The notes below the pieces were generated by a model. That model made no database searches and was not told the origin of the DNA. It saw only the letters and a program-made list of their open reading frames with translations. From assembly GCA_964599655.1 (NCBI GenBank), contig CAZRGV010000002.1, positions 62,001 through 126,000 on the forward strand: a stretch of DNA of 64,000 nt. Reading direction: 5' to 3'. The DNA comes from CAZRGV01 sp964599655 (GTDB taxonomy: Bacteria; Planctomycetota; Planctomycetia; Isosphaerales; Isosphaeraceae). Made by a program: the position numbers and the translations under genes. Positions 18,969-28,800 of the stretch are shown here, one piece after another; within the stretch, counting starts at the first letter, position 1, and each line of letters starts with the position of its first letter.

Positions 18969-19880
18969 ATGCCCGAAACGGGTCGTTGCCACAAGGGGAT
19001 CATCCTGGCCGGCGGGACCGGGACAAGGCTGTACCCGATCACCCGCGCCGTCAGCAAGCAGATGCTGCCGGTCTACGACAAGCCGATGATCTACTACCCG
19101 CTGTCGACCCTGATGCTGGCCGGCATTCGCGAGCTCCTGCTGATCTCGACGCCGCACGACCTGCCCGGCTTCGAGCGGCTTCTCGGCGATGGCGCCCAGC
19201 TCGGACTCTCGATCCGGTATGCCGAGCAACCCCGGCCCGAGGGGCTGGCCCAGGCCTTCCTGATCGGCCGCGACTTCGTCGGCCAAGAGAACGTCGCCCT
19301 GATCCTCGGCGACAACATCTTCTACGGCCAGGGGTTCCAGGCCATGCTCGCCCGCGCCGCCGGACGCGAGACCGGCGCCACGATCTTCTCCTACGCGGTC
19401 CGCGATCCCCAGCGCTACGGCGTGGTCGAATTCGACGCCGAGGGGCGTGCCCTCTCGATCGAGGAAAAGCCCACCCATCCGAAATCGCACAACGCGGTCA
19501 CCGGCTTGTATTTTTACGACAATCAGGTTCTTGAGATCGCGGCCGGCCTGAAGCCCTCGGCCCGTGGCGAGCTGGAAATCACCGACGTCAATCGCGCCTA
19601 TCTGCAACGCGGGCAACTCCACGTCGAGCAGTTCAGCCGCGGCTTCGCCTGGCTCGACACCGGCACGCCCGAATCCCTGATGCAAGCGGCCAACTTCGTC
19701 GAGACGATCGAAGCCAGGCAGGGCCTGAAGATCGCCTGCATCGAGGAGGTCGCCTACCGCATGGGCTTCATCGCCCCGGAGCAACTCCAGGCCCTGGCCG
19801 ATCTTATGCCCAACGACTACGGGCGCTACCTCCTCGAGATCCTCCGGGAACCGGGCCGACCCTCCCCCGGAGTCGCCTGA
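18969..19880 (+). CDS. rfbA: Glucose-1-phosphate thymidylyltransferase
   Basis: A 303-residue nucleotidyltransferase that makes dTDP-glucose from glucose-1-phosphate and dTTP, supplying rfbB. The nucleotide-binding loop ILAGGTGTRLYPIT starts at residue 12, followed by SKQMLPVYDKPMIYYPLSTL, LGDNIFYG and SIEEKPTHPKS with the catalytic and metal-binding residues. The size is that of RmlA. The ATG overlaps the rfbB stop region (TGAGATG), which fixes the start. rfbC and rfbD, needed to reach dTDP-rhamnose, are not in the window. They may lie elsewhere, or the pathway may branch to another deoxysugar. Confidence 0.95.
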   Translation: MPETGRCHKGIILAGGTGTRLYPITRAVSKQMLPVYDKPMIYYPLSTLMLAGIRELLLISTPHDLPGFERLLGDGAQLGLSIRYAEQPRPEGLAQAFLIGRDFVGQENVALILGDNIFYGQGFQAMLARAAGRETGATIFSYAVRDPQRYGVVEFDAEGRALSIEEKPTHPKSHNAVTGLYFYDNQVLEIAAGLKPSARGELEITDVNRAYLQRGQLHVEQFSRGFAWLDTGTPESLMQAANFVETIEARQGLKIACIEEVAYRMGFIAPEQLQALADLMPNDYGRYLLEILREPGRPSPGVA

Positions 19881-20188
19881 CGAAGCGGCCGGATCCGCTC
19901 GGGCTCCATCCCCGACGATCGGCGAGGCGTACTTCGGAACGCCACCACGGGCCGGAGCTCTTTCACGCTCCCGGCCAGTTGCGCCCGTCGCGGCAGCAGC
20001 CCGGTCTCAACCTCCTTCCGCCTGGCCGGCGTGGCGGACTGGTTCCACAGGATCGCCCACTCCTTCTCCAGCGGGATTCTGCGTTGTTGTCGGAGTTCGA
20101 TCTGTGCCCGTGCTTGCGGGATTTCCGGCTCCTTGAGCCAGCCGCTATGGATCGCGTGGTTCAAACTCCTGATCTCGGCAACGATCAT
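19826..20188 (-). CDS. Possible hypothetical protein or gene remnant
   Basis: An open frame of 120 residues starting MIVAEIRSLNHAIHSGWLKE and continuing with a helical, Arg/Glu-rich sequence. Third codon positions are strongly G/C like nearby genes, which is the main reason to list it. Against it, the 3' end overlaps rfbA by 55 bp on the opposite strand, no good ribosome-binding site is visible, and it lies beside a scar region with a decayed gene. It could be the end of an older gene whose front was lost. I recognise no family. Confidence 0.3.
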   Translation of the reverse strand: MIVAEIRSLNHAIHSGWLKEPEIPQARAQIELRQQRRIPLEKEWAILWNQSATPARRKEVETGLLPRRAQLAGSVKELRPVVAFRSTPRRSSGMEPERIRPLRQATPGEGRPGSRRISRR

Positions 20189-20268
20189 CTGCCATGCATC
20201 GAACGACCCGGTTCCGCGGCCCGCGCAGCGGGTCCGCTGCAACCGACGGTCAGGCCGAGAAATCGTTC

Positions 20269-20306
20269 TGACCCTTTTGTTTGCTGTTGACCCTTTTGTT
20301 TGCTGT
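20269..20306 (+). repeat. Perfect 19-bp tandem duplication
   Basis: TGACCCTTTTGTTTGCTGT occurs twice back to back (20269-20287 and 20288-20306), followed by a T-rich run at about 20311-20323. The segment is AT-rich compared with flanking DNA and sits between rfbA and the broken DUF1559 gene. On the plus strand the T-run could help termination after rfbA, but there is no hairpin. Confidence 0.85.
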
Positions 20307-20640
20307 GAATTCCTTTTTTTTTCTTGATAAGGGTTGTGCAGCGCGCCGTACTGGCCGTTCAGATGAGTATGATCGACCGGCTCAGTCGGGGCCGTCTGGG
20401 AAATCCCGATTAAGCCGAGAAACCCGGACCGGGCCTGAGCGCGTGGGAGTCGGCCATCGGGGATTCGCCCGGATCGCACGCAGTCAAGCAGCTATATAAT
20501 CGGGATCTAAGCCAATTCATATATGAAAGCTGTGGATTGTTAATAGATCGAAATCCTTTCACTTGTTCGGGGTGGTCCGCACTGAGGATGTGCGAGTCCG
20601 ACTACCCCACTCTCCATACCTCCGATGGGAGCGTCTGTGA

Positions 20641-21169
20641 TGTGGCCTGACTCCGACGTCGCTCACGCCGCGTAATGTCTTCGACAACGGCGCCTTCACG
20701 CGTCGAGGCGCCAGGGCCGGCGAATTCACCGACGGCCTCGCGAACACCCTCGCATTCAGCGAGAAGCTGGTAGGCACTCCCCCTGGGTCGACATTCGACC
20801 CTGTACGCGATTGGAATGATCTCGGCGGCCAAATTCCTGGTGGCATCGCGTTGCCGGTTTCCCAATAGATCAAGATCTGTGAGAATCCCTTTGTTCGGAG
20901 TCCCGGCGTCGATCCGTCCGGGGGAAGCTGGCTGGTCGGCGGGGTCGTCGCGACCCTCTTCTACACGGCTGCCACACCCAACGTGCGCATCTCTGACTGC
21001 GGATACCATTTCGATGTAGGAATCTTCTCCGCCAGGAGCCTGCACCCGGGGGGTGTCAACGCCTCGATGGCCGACGGCTCGGTTCGGTTCGTCCGCGATA
21101 GCATCGACGTCTCCTTGTGGCGCGCTTGGGGCACGCGCAGCGGGGGGCGAAGTCGTGTCATATGTCTAA
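20641..21169 (+). pseudogene. Decayed DUF1559 (pilin-like planctomycete) gene, C-terminal part
   Basis: The translated frame from 20641 gives NVFDNGAFTRR, FTDGLANTLAFSEKLVG and DPVRDWNDLGG, then a TAG stop near 20867, then PNVRISDCGYH and ARSLHPGGVNASMADGSVRF, ending WRAWGTRSGG. This matches the C-terminal two thirds of DUF1559 proteins, including the hallmark HPGGVN-MADGSVR. The intact homologue at 52590-53621 has the same order of blocks. Three lesions are visible: the N-terminus with the prepilin-type helix is missing, there is an in-frame stop, and a run of six G at about 21141-21146 shifts the frame so that the expected GGEVVS end is only reached with one base less. An out-of-frame CESD just upstream may be a remnant of the usual LCPSD block. 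Confidence 0.85.
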
Positions 21170-21180
21170 TATATATATAG

Positions 21181-21600
21181 ATTATCGACGGCCCGTCGCG
21201 TGCCGCGGCGCCCGAGCGGGTCTGGATCGACAGGAGCCGGCAGGGGGCCCTGCGCCGCCGCTACGAGGCCGAGCAGACCGCCTTGCTGTTCCGGACGCTG
21301 AAGGAGCTGGCGCGGAACCGCCGCCAGGGCCCGTGCCTGGGCCGGGATCGGGCGACGGACGAGCGTCACGAAGCCGAATGGCAGCAGCAACTTGCGTCGC
21401 AGCAAGCCGCCGCCCCGGCCGCCGAGCCCGAATCCCGAAACGAACCGAAATCCGAGCCCGGTTCCCCCACCCGAAACGAACCGAAATCCGAGGTGACCAC
21501 GCCCGGACGATCGTCGCCGAATCCCTCGGCCTCGCCCTCCCGAAACGAACCGAAATCCGGGGCCTTGACACCGGGATCAACGGCGACGCAACTTACACAT
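21181..21600 (+). pseudogene. Remnant of a planctomycete gene ending in RNEPKS repeats
   Basis: Directly after the TAG at 21178-21180, one frame reads as credible protein: ERVWIDRSRQGALRRRYEAE, then QTALLFRTLKELARNRRQG. It then turns into a low-complexity tail with three RNEPKSE/RNEPKSG units. It has no start codon or ribosome-binding site and the frame then runs into the antisense of the next gene, so it looks like the 3' end of a lost gene. I have not identified the family. Confidence 0.4.
21434..21559. repeat. Three identical 21-bp copies of a dispersed-repeat-like sequence
   Basis: CCCGAAACGAACCGAAATCC followed by G occurs at 21434-21454, 21470-21490 and 21539-21559. Read in one plus frame it gives RNEPKS; in another it gives PKRTEIR. 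Identity at the DNA level in units spaced irregularly by 15 and 48 bp suggests a small repeated element rather than a selected peptide. Confidence 0.8.
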
Positions 21601-21619
21601 CCATCAAGTCTTGCGTCGG

Positions 21620-22267
21620 CTAGCGGCCTTGACGGTCCTCCGCCCGCACTTCGAGGTGGAGGCTGGCGTTGAGGGTCAGGACCTGGGCGGACTGGCCCTG
21701 GTCGTCGTAGTCGATGACGTTGATCCCGCCGTTGGACTGTCGGAGCGAACGCGCCAGGTCGATGGGCAGGCCGAGCAGACCGGCCAGGTACGCCCGGTTG
21801 ACCACGTTGTGGCCGACCACGACAATCCGCTCGCCGGGGTGCGAGGCCGCCAGGCTTGCGATCGCCGGGGTGACCCGCCTCGCCACATCGAGGAACGACT
21901 CGCCGTCGGGGTAGGGGACCGTTCCCGGCTGGGCGTGGAACCGCTCGTACCGCTCGCGATCGGCGGCGAGGATCTCGTCCCAGGTCAGGCCCTCCCATCG
22001 ACCGACGTCGGCCTCGGTCAGCTCGTCAATGGCCAACGGCTCCAGGCCATGGGGCCGACCGACGATCCGTGCGGTTTCCAACGCCCGGGCCATCGGGCTG
22101 CTATACAACGCCGACAGCCGCAATCCAGCCAGCGCCTCGGCGGCGAGCCGGGCCTGCTCCCGGCCGGTCGGGTCGAGCGGCAGGTCGCTCCCTCGCCCCT
22201 GGAGCCGGTACGGAACCGCCTGGTTGACCGCCGTCGCCCCATGGCGGATCAGGTAAACCCGTGTCAT
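21620..22267 (-). CDS. Histidine phosphatase family protein (phosphoglycerate-mutase-like)
   Basis: A 215-residue cytoplasmic phosphatase of the histidine phosphatase superfamily. The catalytic motif YLIRHGATAVN lies at residues 5-15. The second arginine region SSPMARALETARI follows, then the Glu of EADVGRWEG and the second His in IVVVGHNVV. In this superfamily small members act on phosphosugars, alpha-ribazole phosphate or phosphoglycerate; the exact substrate cannot be assigned. Just downstream on the other strand is the heptose pathway, whose GmhB phosphatase is missing, but GmhB belongs to the HAD family, so a replacement role is only speculation. The ATG at 22267 was chosen; a GTG at 22315 is an alternative. 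Confidence 0.88.
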   Translation of the reverse strand: MTRVYLIRHGATAVNQAVPYRLQGRGSDLPLDPTGREQARLAAEALAGLRLSALYSSPMARALETARIVGRPHGLEPLAIDELTEADVGRWEGLTWDEILAADRERYERFHAQPGTVPYPDGESFLDVARRVTPAIASLAASHPGERIVVVGHNVVNRAYLAGLLGLPIDLARSLRQSNGGINVIDYDDQGQSAQVLTLNASLHLEVRAEDRQGR

Positions 22268-22538
22268 CTCCTGGCCACTCCGCCGCACCGCATCCGCCGT
22301 CGAGGTGGCGGACACCCAACCGTCCGGGCACCGGCCGGCCCGTCGCCTTGGGCCTCGATTCTAGGGGCCGGTTTTCCCGTCGGGCAAGTCGATTTATGAT
22401 AGCATGGAACCGAAACCCGTCCGTTCCCCTCGGTGATCGGGTCCCGGGCGTCCAAGGCCGACGTTGCCACGAGGGGGCCCAGGCCGTATCATGACCGGCC
22501 ACCGCTGGCGGAGCGGAAGAAACCAAGGAGACCGCCGG

Positions 22539-23138
22539 ATGCTCGGAGCGACCCTGGGGGTCGGAGCGTACCTGGACCGCGTTTGCCGCGAGATCCAGCG
22601 GCTCGACCTCGGCCAGATCGAACAGCTCAGTGACCTGATCGAAGCGGCCTATAACGATGGCCGGTTCGTTTTCATCATCGGCAATGGTGGCTCGGGAGCC
22701 AACGCCTCGCACCTCTGCGAGGACCTGGCCAAGTGCACCTTGCGCGACTTCGAGAACCAGAAGCGCCTCAAGGTTCTCAGCCTCACCGACAACACGGCCT
22801 GGATCATGGCCGTGGCCAACGATCTCCATTACGAAGGCATCTTCGTCGAACAGCTCAAAAACCTCGCCAGCCCCGGCGACCTGCTGCTGGCCATCTCCGG
22901 CTCGGGCAACAGCCCGAACATCCTCAAGGCCGTCGAGTGGGCCAATGCCAACGGCCTCTCGACCGTCGGTCTGACCGGCTACAAGGGGGGCCGGCTCAAG
23001 ACGATCGCCCAGCACAACGTGCACGTCGACATCGACGACATGGGCACGGTCGAGTCGCTGCATCTGGTCATCTTTCACTGGGTCATCGGGGACCTGTACC
23101 GCCGCTTCTCGGCCTCGACGGCCGTCGCCGCGGATTGA
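22539..23138 (+). CDS. gmhA: SIS-domain phosphosugar isomerase, GmhA-like
   Basis: A 199-residue single SIS-domain protein of the GmhA/DiaA group, which turns sedoheptulose-7-phosphate into D-glycero-D-manno-heptose-7-phosphate. Phosphosugar-binding loops are visible: IIGNGGSGANASHLCEDLAK (about residues 46-65) and AISGSGNSPNILKA (about 121-134). The terminal helix carries HLVIFHWVIGDLYRRF. AAGGAG 8 bp before the ATG at 22539 fixes the start, against an upstream frame of 25 more codons. It begins a plus-strand block with hldD and hldE, which supports the heptose role over a generic SIS protein. Confidence 0.87.
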   Translation: MLGATLGVGAYLDRVCREIQRLDLGQIEQLSDLIEAAYNDGRFVFIIGNGGSGANASHLCEDLAKCTLRDFENQKRLKVLSLTDNTAWIMAVANDLHYEGIFVEQLKNLASPGDLLLAISGSGNSPNILKAVEWANANGLSTVGLTGYKGGRLKTIAQHNVHVDIDDMGTVESLHLVIFHWVIGDLYRRFSASTAVAAD

Positions 23139-23348
23139 GCCTGGTTCACCAACGGATCGGATCCGGGTTCACGATGACGTTCCTCGGATCGCAAATCGTT
23201 TGCTCGTAAAAACCAAAGATCCTCTGGGCACGCGTTCCGGCTCGCTCGAGCGGGCGTTCGCCGCCGCAGACCGGCCCGACCTCGGAACCTGGTCCATCGG
23301 CGAGAAGGCGGCTCGGCTCGACAAGGCGTGCCCAATCGGGGTGATCCG

Positions 23349-24302
23349 ATGCATATCGTGACGGGAGCCGCCGGCTTCATTGGCAGCAATCTGGTCCGCG
23401 CTCTGAACGCCCGGGGCGTTCGCGACATCCTGGCCGTCGACGACCTGGAGCAGGGGGACAAGTTCCGCAACCTCCGAGACTGCGACATCGCCGACTTCAT
23501 GGACCGTCGCGAGTTTCGCGACTACGTCCGACGAGGCGCGCCGGGCCTCGAGGCCGAGGCCTTGCTCCATCAAGGCGCCTGCGCCGACACAACCGAGTCG
23601 GACGGCCGCTACATGATGGACAACAACTTCACCTTCTCCAAGGAACTGCTCCACTGGGCCCTGGGCCGTCGCGTGCCGTTCATCTATGCCTCCAGCGCCT
23701 CGGTCTATGGCGCCGCTCGCCACTGCGACGAGATCCCTGAATGCGAGGGCCCGCTCAACGTTTACGCCTACTCCAAGCTCCTGTTCGATCAGTACGTCCG
23801 ACGCCTGCTGGCCGATGGCGATGTCCCCAGCACGGTCGTCGGCCTGCGCTACTTCAACGTCTACGGCCCTCGAGAAGAGCACAAGGGGCGCATGGCCTCG
23901 ATGGTCTGGCAGCTCTACCATCAGCTCAAGCGGAACGGCGTCGCCCGGCTCTTCGAGGGAACCGACGGTTTCGCCGACGGGGAACAGAGACGCGACTTCG
24001 TCTTCGTCGGCGACGTGGTCGAGATCAATCTGTTCTTCGCCGAAGGGCCGGTCCGTCAAGGAATCTTCAATGTCGGCACCGGCACCAGCCGCAGCTTCAA
24101 CGACATCGCCCGCATTCTGATCGAGCGGCTGGGGCGGGGGGAAATCCAGTACGTGCCGTTTCCCGAGTCGCTCCGGGGCAAGTACCAGAGCTTCACCGAG
24201 TCGGACATCACCCGGCTTCGGGCCGCCGGCTTCGACCGGCCCATGACCTCGCTCGAGGACGGAATCCGACAGCTCTGCGAGCAAGTCGAGGACCTCGCAT
24301 GA
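23349..24302 (+). CDS. hldD: ADP-L-glycero-D-manno-heptose 6-epimerase
   Basis: A 317-residue SDR enzyme that epimerises ADP-D,D-heptose to ADP-L,D-heptose, the last step in making the LPS inner-core sugar donor. The NADP-binding site is TGAAGFIGSNLVRAL near the N-terminus. HldD-type markers follow: HQGACADTTESDG, IYASSASVYG, the catalytic YAYSK (Y139, K143), GLRYFNVYGPRE-HKGRMASM, and the FNVGTGTSRSFNDIA block. The ATG at 23349 starts the Rossmann strand directly. The stop overlaps the start of hldE (ATGA), so they are translationally coupled. Confidence 0.95.
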   Translation: MHIVTGAAGFIGSNLVRALNARGVRDILAVDDLEQGDKFRNLRDCDIADFMDRREFRDYVRRGAPGLEAEALLHQGACADTTESDGRYMMDNNFTFSKELLHWALGRRVPFIYASSASVYGAARHCDEIPECEGPLNVYAYSKLLFDQYVRRLLADGDVPSTVVGLRYFNVYGPREEHKGRMASMVWQLYHQLKRNGVARLFEGTDGFADGEQRRDFVFVGDVVEINLFFAEGPVRQGIFNVGTGTSRSFNDIARILIERLGRGEIQYVPFPESLRGKYQSFTESDITRLRAAGFDRPMTSLEDGIRQLCEQVEDLA

Positions 24303-25786
24303 ACGCCGCGCCTTCCAGGCTCGAGGGCTTGATCCGGGCGATGCGCCCCTGCTCGGTGGCGGTCATCGGCGACGTGATGCTCGACCGCTACGTCAAAGGG
24401 CAGGCCAACCGCCTCAGTCCCGAGGCCCCGATCCAGGTGCTCGACGTCAACGACGAGTACCAGATGCCGGGAGGCGCCGCCAACGTCGCGATGAAGGTGG
24501 TTGGCCTGGAATCGAAGGTCGCCATGGTCGGCCTGGTCGGCGACGACGCCTCGGCCGCCGAGCTTCGAACCTTGCTCGCCAGCCACCCCGACGTGGCCGA
24601 CCGGCTCGTGGCCGATCCCGACCGCTCGACCACCGTCAAGACCCGGTTCATCGCTCACAACCAGCAGCTCCTCCGGGTCGACCGCGAGCGACGCGGCGTG
24701 CCCAGCCGCGACGTCCGCGAACGCCTGGCCGAAGCTGCCTATCAAGCCTCGGTCGAGGCCGACGCCGTGATCCTCGAAGACTACGGCAAGGGGGTGCTCG
24801 GCCCCGAGGTCATCGCCGCCACCCTGGCCGGTGCCCGCAAGAGCGGCGCTCCGGTGGTGGTCGACCCCAACGGTCGAGACTATCGCCGCTATGCCGGCTG
24901 CACCGTGCTCACCCCCAACCTCAAGGAAACCGAGGTCGCCGCCGAACGGCCAATCACCGACATGGCCAGCCTCCAGCAGGCCGCCGAGTTCCTGGTCGAC
25001 CAGACCCAGGCCGCCCTGGCCGTCACTCGTGAAAGCGAGGGGATCTCCCTCTTCCGTCGCCAAAACGGCGCGATGGTCCACAACCACGTGCCGACCGTAC
25101 CCGTCGCCGTCTACGACGTCACCGGCGCCGGCGACGCCGTGGCCGCCAGCCTGGCGATCGCCCTGGCCAGCGGCATCGAGATGGTCGACGCCTGCGCCCT
25201 GGCCAATCTGGCCGGCCGGGCCGTCGTCCGCCAGTTCGGCGTCGGCGCCATTTCGATCGGCCACCTGCTGGCCGAGGCCAGCGAGGCCGCCGGCAGGGCC
25301 TCGGGCAAGGTCGTCGACCTGGCCTATGCCCGGCAGCGGGCCCTGGAGGTCCGACAGGCCGGCGGCAAGGTCGTCTTCACCAACGGCTGCTTCGACATCC
25401 TCCACTACGGCCACGCGTTTCTGCTGCAATTCGCCCGGTCCCGAGGCGATTTCCTGATCCTCGGCCTGAACACCGACGCCTCGGTCCGACGCTACAAGGG
25501 GGCCGACCGGCCGTTCGTCTCCGAAGATCAGCGCTCGTACATGCTCTCGCTCTATCCGTTCGTCGACTTGATCGTCCTCTTCGATGAAGATACGCCGATG
25601 ACCTTGATCGAGGCCATCCAGCCCGACGTGCTGGTCAAGGGAGGCGACTACACCCCCGACACCGTCGTCGGCCGCGAGTTCGTCGAGTCCTACGGCGGCC
25701 AGATCGCCATCTGCCCGAGGCTCGAGGGCCTGAGCACGACCGACCTCGTCCGCAAGATCCAGGATCGCCGCAACGGCGACGATTGA
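24299..25786 (+). CDS. hldE: Bifunctional heptose-7-phosphate kinase / heptose-1-phosphate adenylyltransferase
   Basis: A 495-residue fusion with both HldE activities. The N-terminal ribokinase-fold domain begins VAVIGDVMLDRYVKG and has the PfkB signature DVTGAGDAVAA at residues 273-283. The C-terminal nucleotidyltransferase domain (from about residue 355) starts with FTNGCFDILHYGH and contains KGADRPFVSE and KGGDYTPDTVVG. The kinase phosphorylates heptose-7-phosphate at C1; after a phosphatase step (GmhB, not in this window) the second domain adds AMP. The 4-bp ATGA overlap with hldD fixes the start. The gene ends 78 bp from the convergent kinase gene, with no obvious hairpin between them. 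Confidence 0.96.
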   Translation: MNAAPSRLEGLIRAMRPCSVAVIGDVMLDRYVKGQANRLSPEAPIQVLDVNDEYQMPGGAANVAMKVVGLESKVAMVGLVGDDASAAELRTLLASHPDVADRLVADPDRSTTVKTRFIAHNQQLLRVDRERRGVPSRDVRERLAEAAYQASVEADAVILEDYGKGVLGPEVIAATLAGARKSGAPVVVDPNGRDYRRYAGCTVLTPNLKETEVAAERPITDMASLQQAAEFLVDQTQAALAVTRESEGISLFRRQNGAMVHNHVPTVPVAVYDVTGAGDAVAASLAIALASGIEMVDACALANLAGRAVVRQFGVGAISIGHLLAEASEAAGRASGKVVDLAYARQRALEVRQAGGKVVFTNGCFDILHYGHAFLLQFARSRGDFLILGLNTDASVRRYKGADRPFVSEDQRSYMLSLYPFVDLIVLFDEDTPMTLIEAIQPDVLVKGGDYTPDTVVGREFVESYGGQIAICPRLEGLSTTDLVRKIQDRRNGDD

Positions 25787-25864
25787 GCCCTTTGCCTGGC
25801 ACGCTCGAACGACGCGGAACCAGCGAGTCGGCGCCTCGCCTGGTCGGGAATCGGATGGCAAGCC

Positions 25865-28800
25865 CTAACGGGAACGGACAATCCGTACGGTGCCGTCGTG
25901 CCAGCAGGCCGACAGCGCCGAACCATCGGGTGAGAAGGCGAGGGCGTTGGCCTGGCAGGGACGGCCTTCCAGGGGCAGGAGCTCCTGACCGACGATCGGG
26001 TCCCAGAGGTGGAGCGTCCCCGACTTGCCGGCCGCGGCAAGGGTCCGGCCGTCGGGCGAGAAGGTCAGGCAGCGCAGCTCGTCGTACTCGCTGTGCAGCG
26101 GTGCGAGGAGACGCCTCCGGGCCAGGTCCCAGCGTTGGAGGACGCCGTCCTCATGTGCCCAGGCGAGCGTGTGTCCATCCGGCGCAAAGGCCACCGCCGA
26201 GATCTTCACATCCCCCTCCCAGGTCCACAAGGCTCGCCCCGTGTCCACGTCCCAGAGCCTCACGGTCGCATCGTTGCCGGCCGAGGCCAGGATGCGACCG
26301 TCGGGCGAGAACGCGAGCTGACGGATCGCGTCGGAATGGCCGGCTAAGATCCGGAGGCAACGTCGCGCCGCGACGTCCCACAGGCGGATCGTGCGATCGG
26401 AGCCGGCAGAGGCGAGCAGGCGGCCGTCCGGGCGGAAGGCGACGGTGCGGACCTTGTCCGTATGGCCGTCGAGCGCGGCGAGGAGTTCTCCGGTCGCGGC
26501 ATCCCAGAGGCGGAGGTTGTGCTCCGGCAGCAGGCAGGCCGTAGCGAGGACGCGGCCCCCCGGCTGGAACGCGACCGCGCCGGTGGTCGCGTCGTGCGCC
26601 TTCCAACCACGCAGGAACCGACCCGTCGCGGCGTCCCAAAGCTTGAGCGTCTGGGGATCGTCGTCGTCGGCGCCCGAAGCGAGGAGGCGGCCGTCGCCCG
26701 AGAACGCGATGGCCCACGCCTCATCGGCGTGCCCGGCCGGCTGGGACTCGGGGGCGGGCTCGAAGTGCCAGAGGACGGCCCGTCCCCCGGAGAGAAACAC
26801 GATCGAACCACCGTCGGGCAAGCCGAACAGGTGGCTGACAGGCTCCAGACGACCGGGGAAGGTCGCCCGAAGCGCGCCGCCGGCCCGCTCGTAGACGCGC
26901 AGGGGATGCGAGCCCGTGTGGTCGTTGCGGTAGCTCCAGGCAAGCCGCAGACCGCCTGACAGGAGGACGGAGTTGCCAAAGGAGTTCGACTCATCGCCCG
27001 GATCGACCTGGTTCGCCCACGACGTTCCTGTATCGAGATCATAAAGCCGCATCGTGCCCTCGAAGCCCTGGGCCAGGAGGGAGCGTCCGTCGGGGCTGAA
27101 CTCGAACTCGGTGATCGACCAGCCGCTGGGCAGATCGCCGCGTTCGAGGAGCCGCCGGCCCGTCTCCACCTCCCAGACGTCCAACCTGAGAGGACCTCCC
27201 GGCTTGACCCTGGCGGTTGCGAGGAGCCGGCCGTCGGGAGAGAAACCGAGCCCGTGGCACCCCGGGTCCATGGGAGTCAGCCGGCAAAGCGGCCGGCCGG
27301 AGAGGGGCTCCTCGACCACCACGTCGCAGCCCACGTCTTCGAAGCCGGCGACACGCCGACCATCGGCCGACACGGAGAAGTTCTCGCCGCTCCGCCAGCG
27401 TCGGATCAGTCGGGGGTGGAGGGCCCCCGGCCCTCCTTCCAGCTTCCACAGACCAATGTCCAGTCGTCCGTCAGGGGGCAGGGACTGCACCCACAGGTAA
27501 TCGCCCGAGGGATCGAATCGAAGGTTCCAGACGTCCCGCGTCTCGAAGCCATCGACGCGGGCCAGGGTCCGGCCGGACTCGACCTCCCAGACCCGCACTT
27601 CGCCCACGTCGGCACGGGATGCGACGAATTCGTGGCTCGCACCGGAGGCGATCCGACGGCCGTCCGTTGAGAAGGCCAGAGCGCTCACCGACAAGCGTGG
27701 CCCGCGGAATCGGCGGCGAATCGCCCCCGTGGCCGTGTCGCGGATGCGAATGGTCCCGTCCCGGTCGCCGGTCGCGACCAGACGTCCATCGGCCGAGAGG
27801 GCGAGCGACCGGACCAGCTCATCGCGCCCGGAAAGGACCTCCACCGCGCGCCGCGACTCGCGCCAGAGGTGGTGCCAGGCGAACCCGCGAAGGTCATCCT
27901 CGTCGGGGCCGGGTTGGCAGTCGAGGAGGATCTCTTGCGCCTTCTCGAAGCGCCGAGAAACGAGGGCCTCACCCGCCTGCCGGAGACGGAAGGCGTAGAG
28001 ATGGTGGTCGGCAATGAGCCGTCGCTGTTCGGCCAGGTCGCGCTGGGACTCCAGCTCGCGCGAGAGTCCCCCGGCCCGGTCGTGCTCCTTCCGCAGTCGC
28101 TCGTTGTGGGCGCGGAGCCAGTTGTTGGACCAGAGCAACCCCCCACCGAGCGACAGCACGGCCAGGACCGCGAACAGGGCCACCGAGGCCACCAGCGCGC
28201 GGTTGCGGCGCGCCCAGCGTCCGAGCCGCTCCAGCCAGCCCGGCGGACGCGCCGTGATCGATCGCGCGTCGAGAAACCGACCCAGGTCGTCCGCGAGGTC
28301 GCGGGCCGTCGCATAACGGTCGGACGGCTCCTTGGCCAGGGTCTTGTGGATGATCGTCTCGAGGTCGCGGGGCACGGCCGGGTTGACCTTCCGGAGCGGG
28401 ATCGGCTGGTCCTGGGCGATCTTGCGGAGGATCTCGCTTCGGTCGCCGCCATCGAAGACGGGCCGGAGCGTCAGCAGCTCGTAGAGGGTCGCGCCCAGCG
28501 AGTAGATGTCGGTCCGTCCGTCGATCAGGCCGCGACGGGCCATCGTCTGCTCGGGGCTCATGTAGCGAAGGGTGCCGACGACGTCGCCGGTGAGGGTCAG
28601 GTGGCTGTCCCCCTGGACCAGAGCCAGGCCGAAGTCGGTGACCCAGAGGTGGCCGGCCACGTCGAGCATCAGGTTGGCGGGCTTGATGTCGCGGTGGAGC
28701 ACGCCCCGGCTATGAGCGTGATCGAGGGCCTCGGCGGCCCGCCGTCCCTGCTCGGCCACGGCGCGGATGTAGCGTCGCTCGCGGTGCGACGCCCCAAGCG

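Noticed and set aside
24056..25861. A 601-codon minus-strand open frame opposite hldE
   Set aside because: hldE is unambiguous on the plus strand. The antisense product has no motif.
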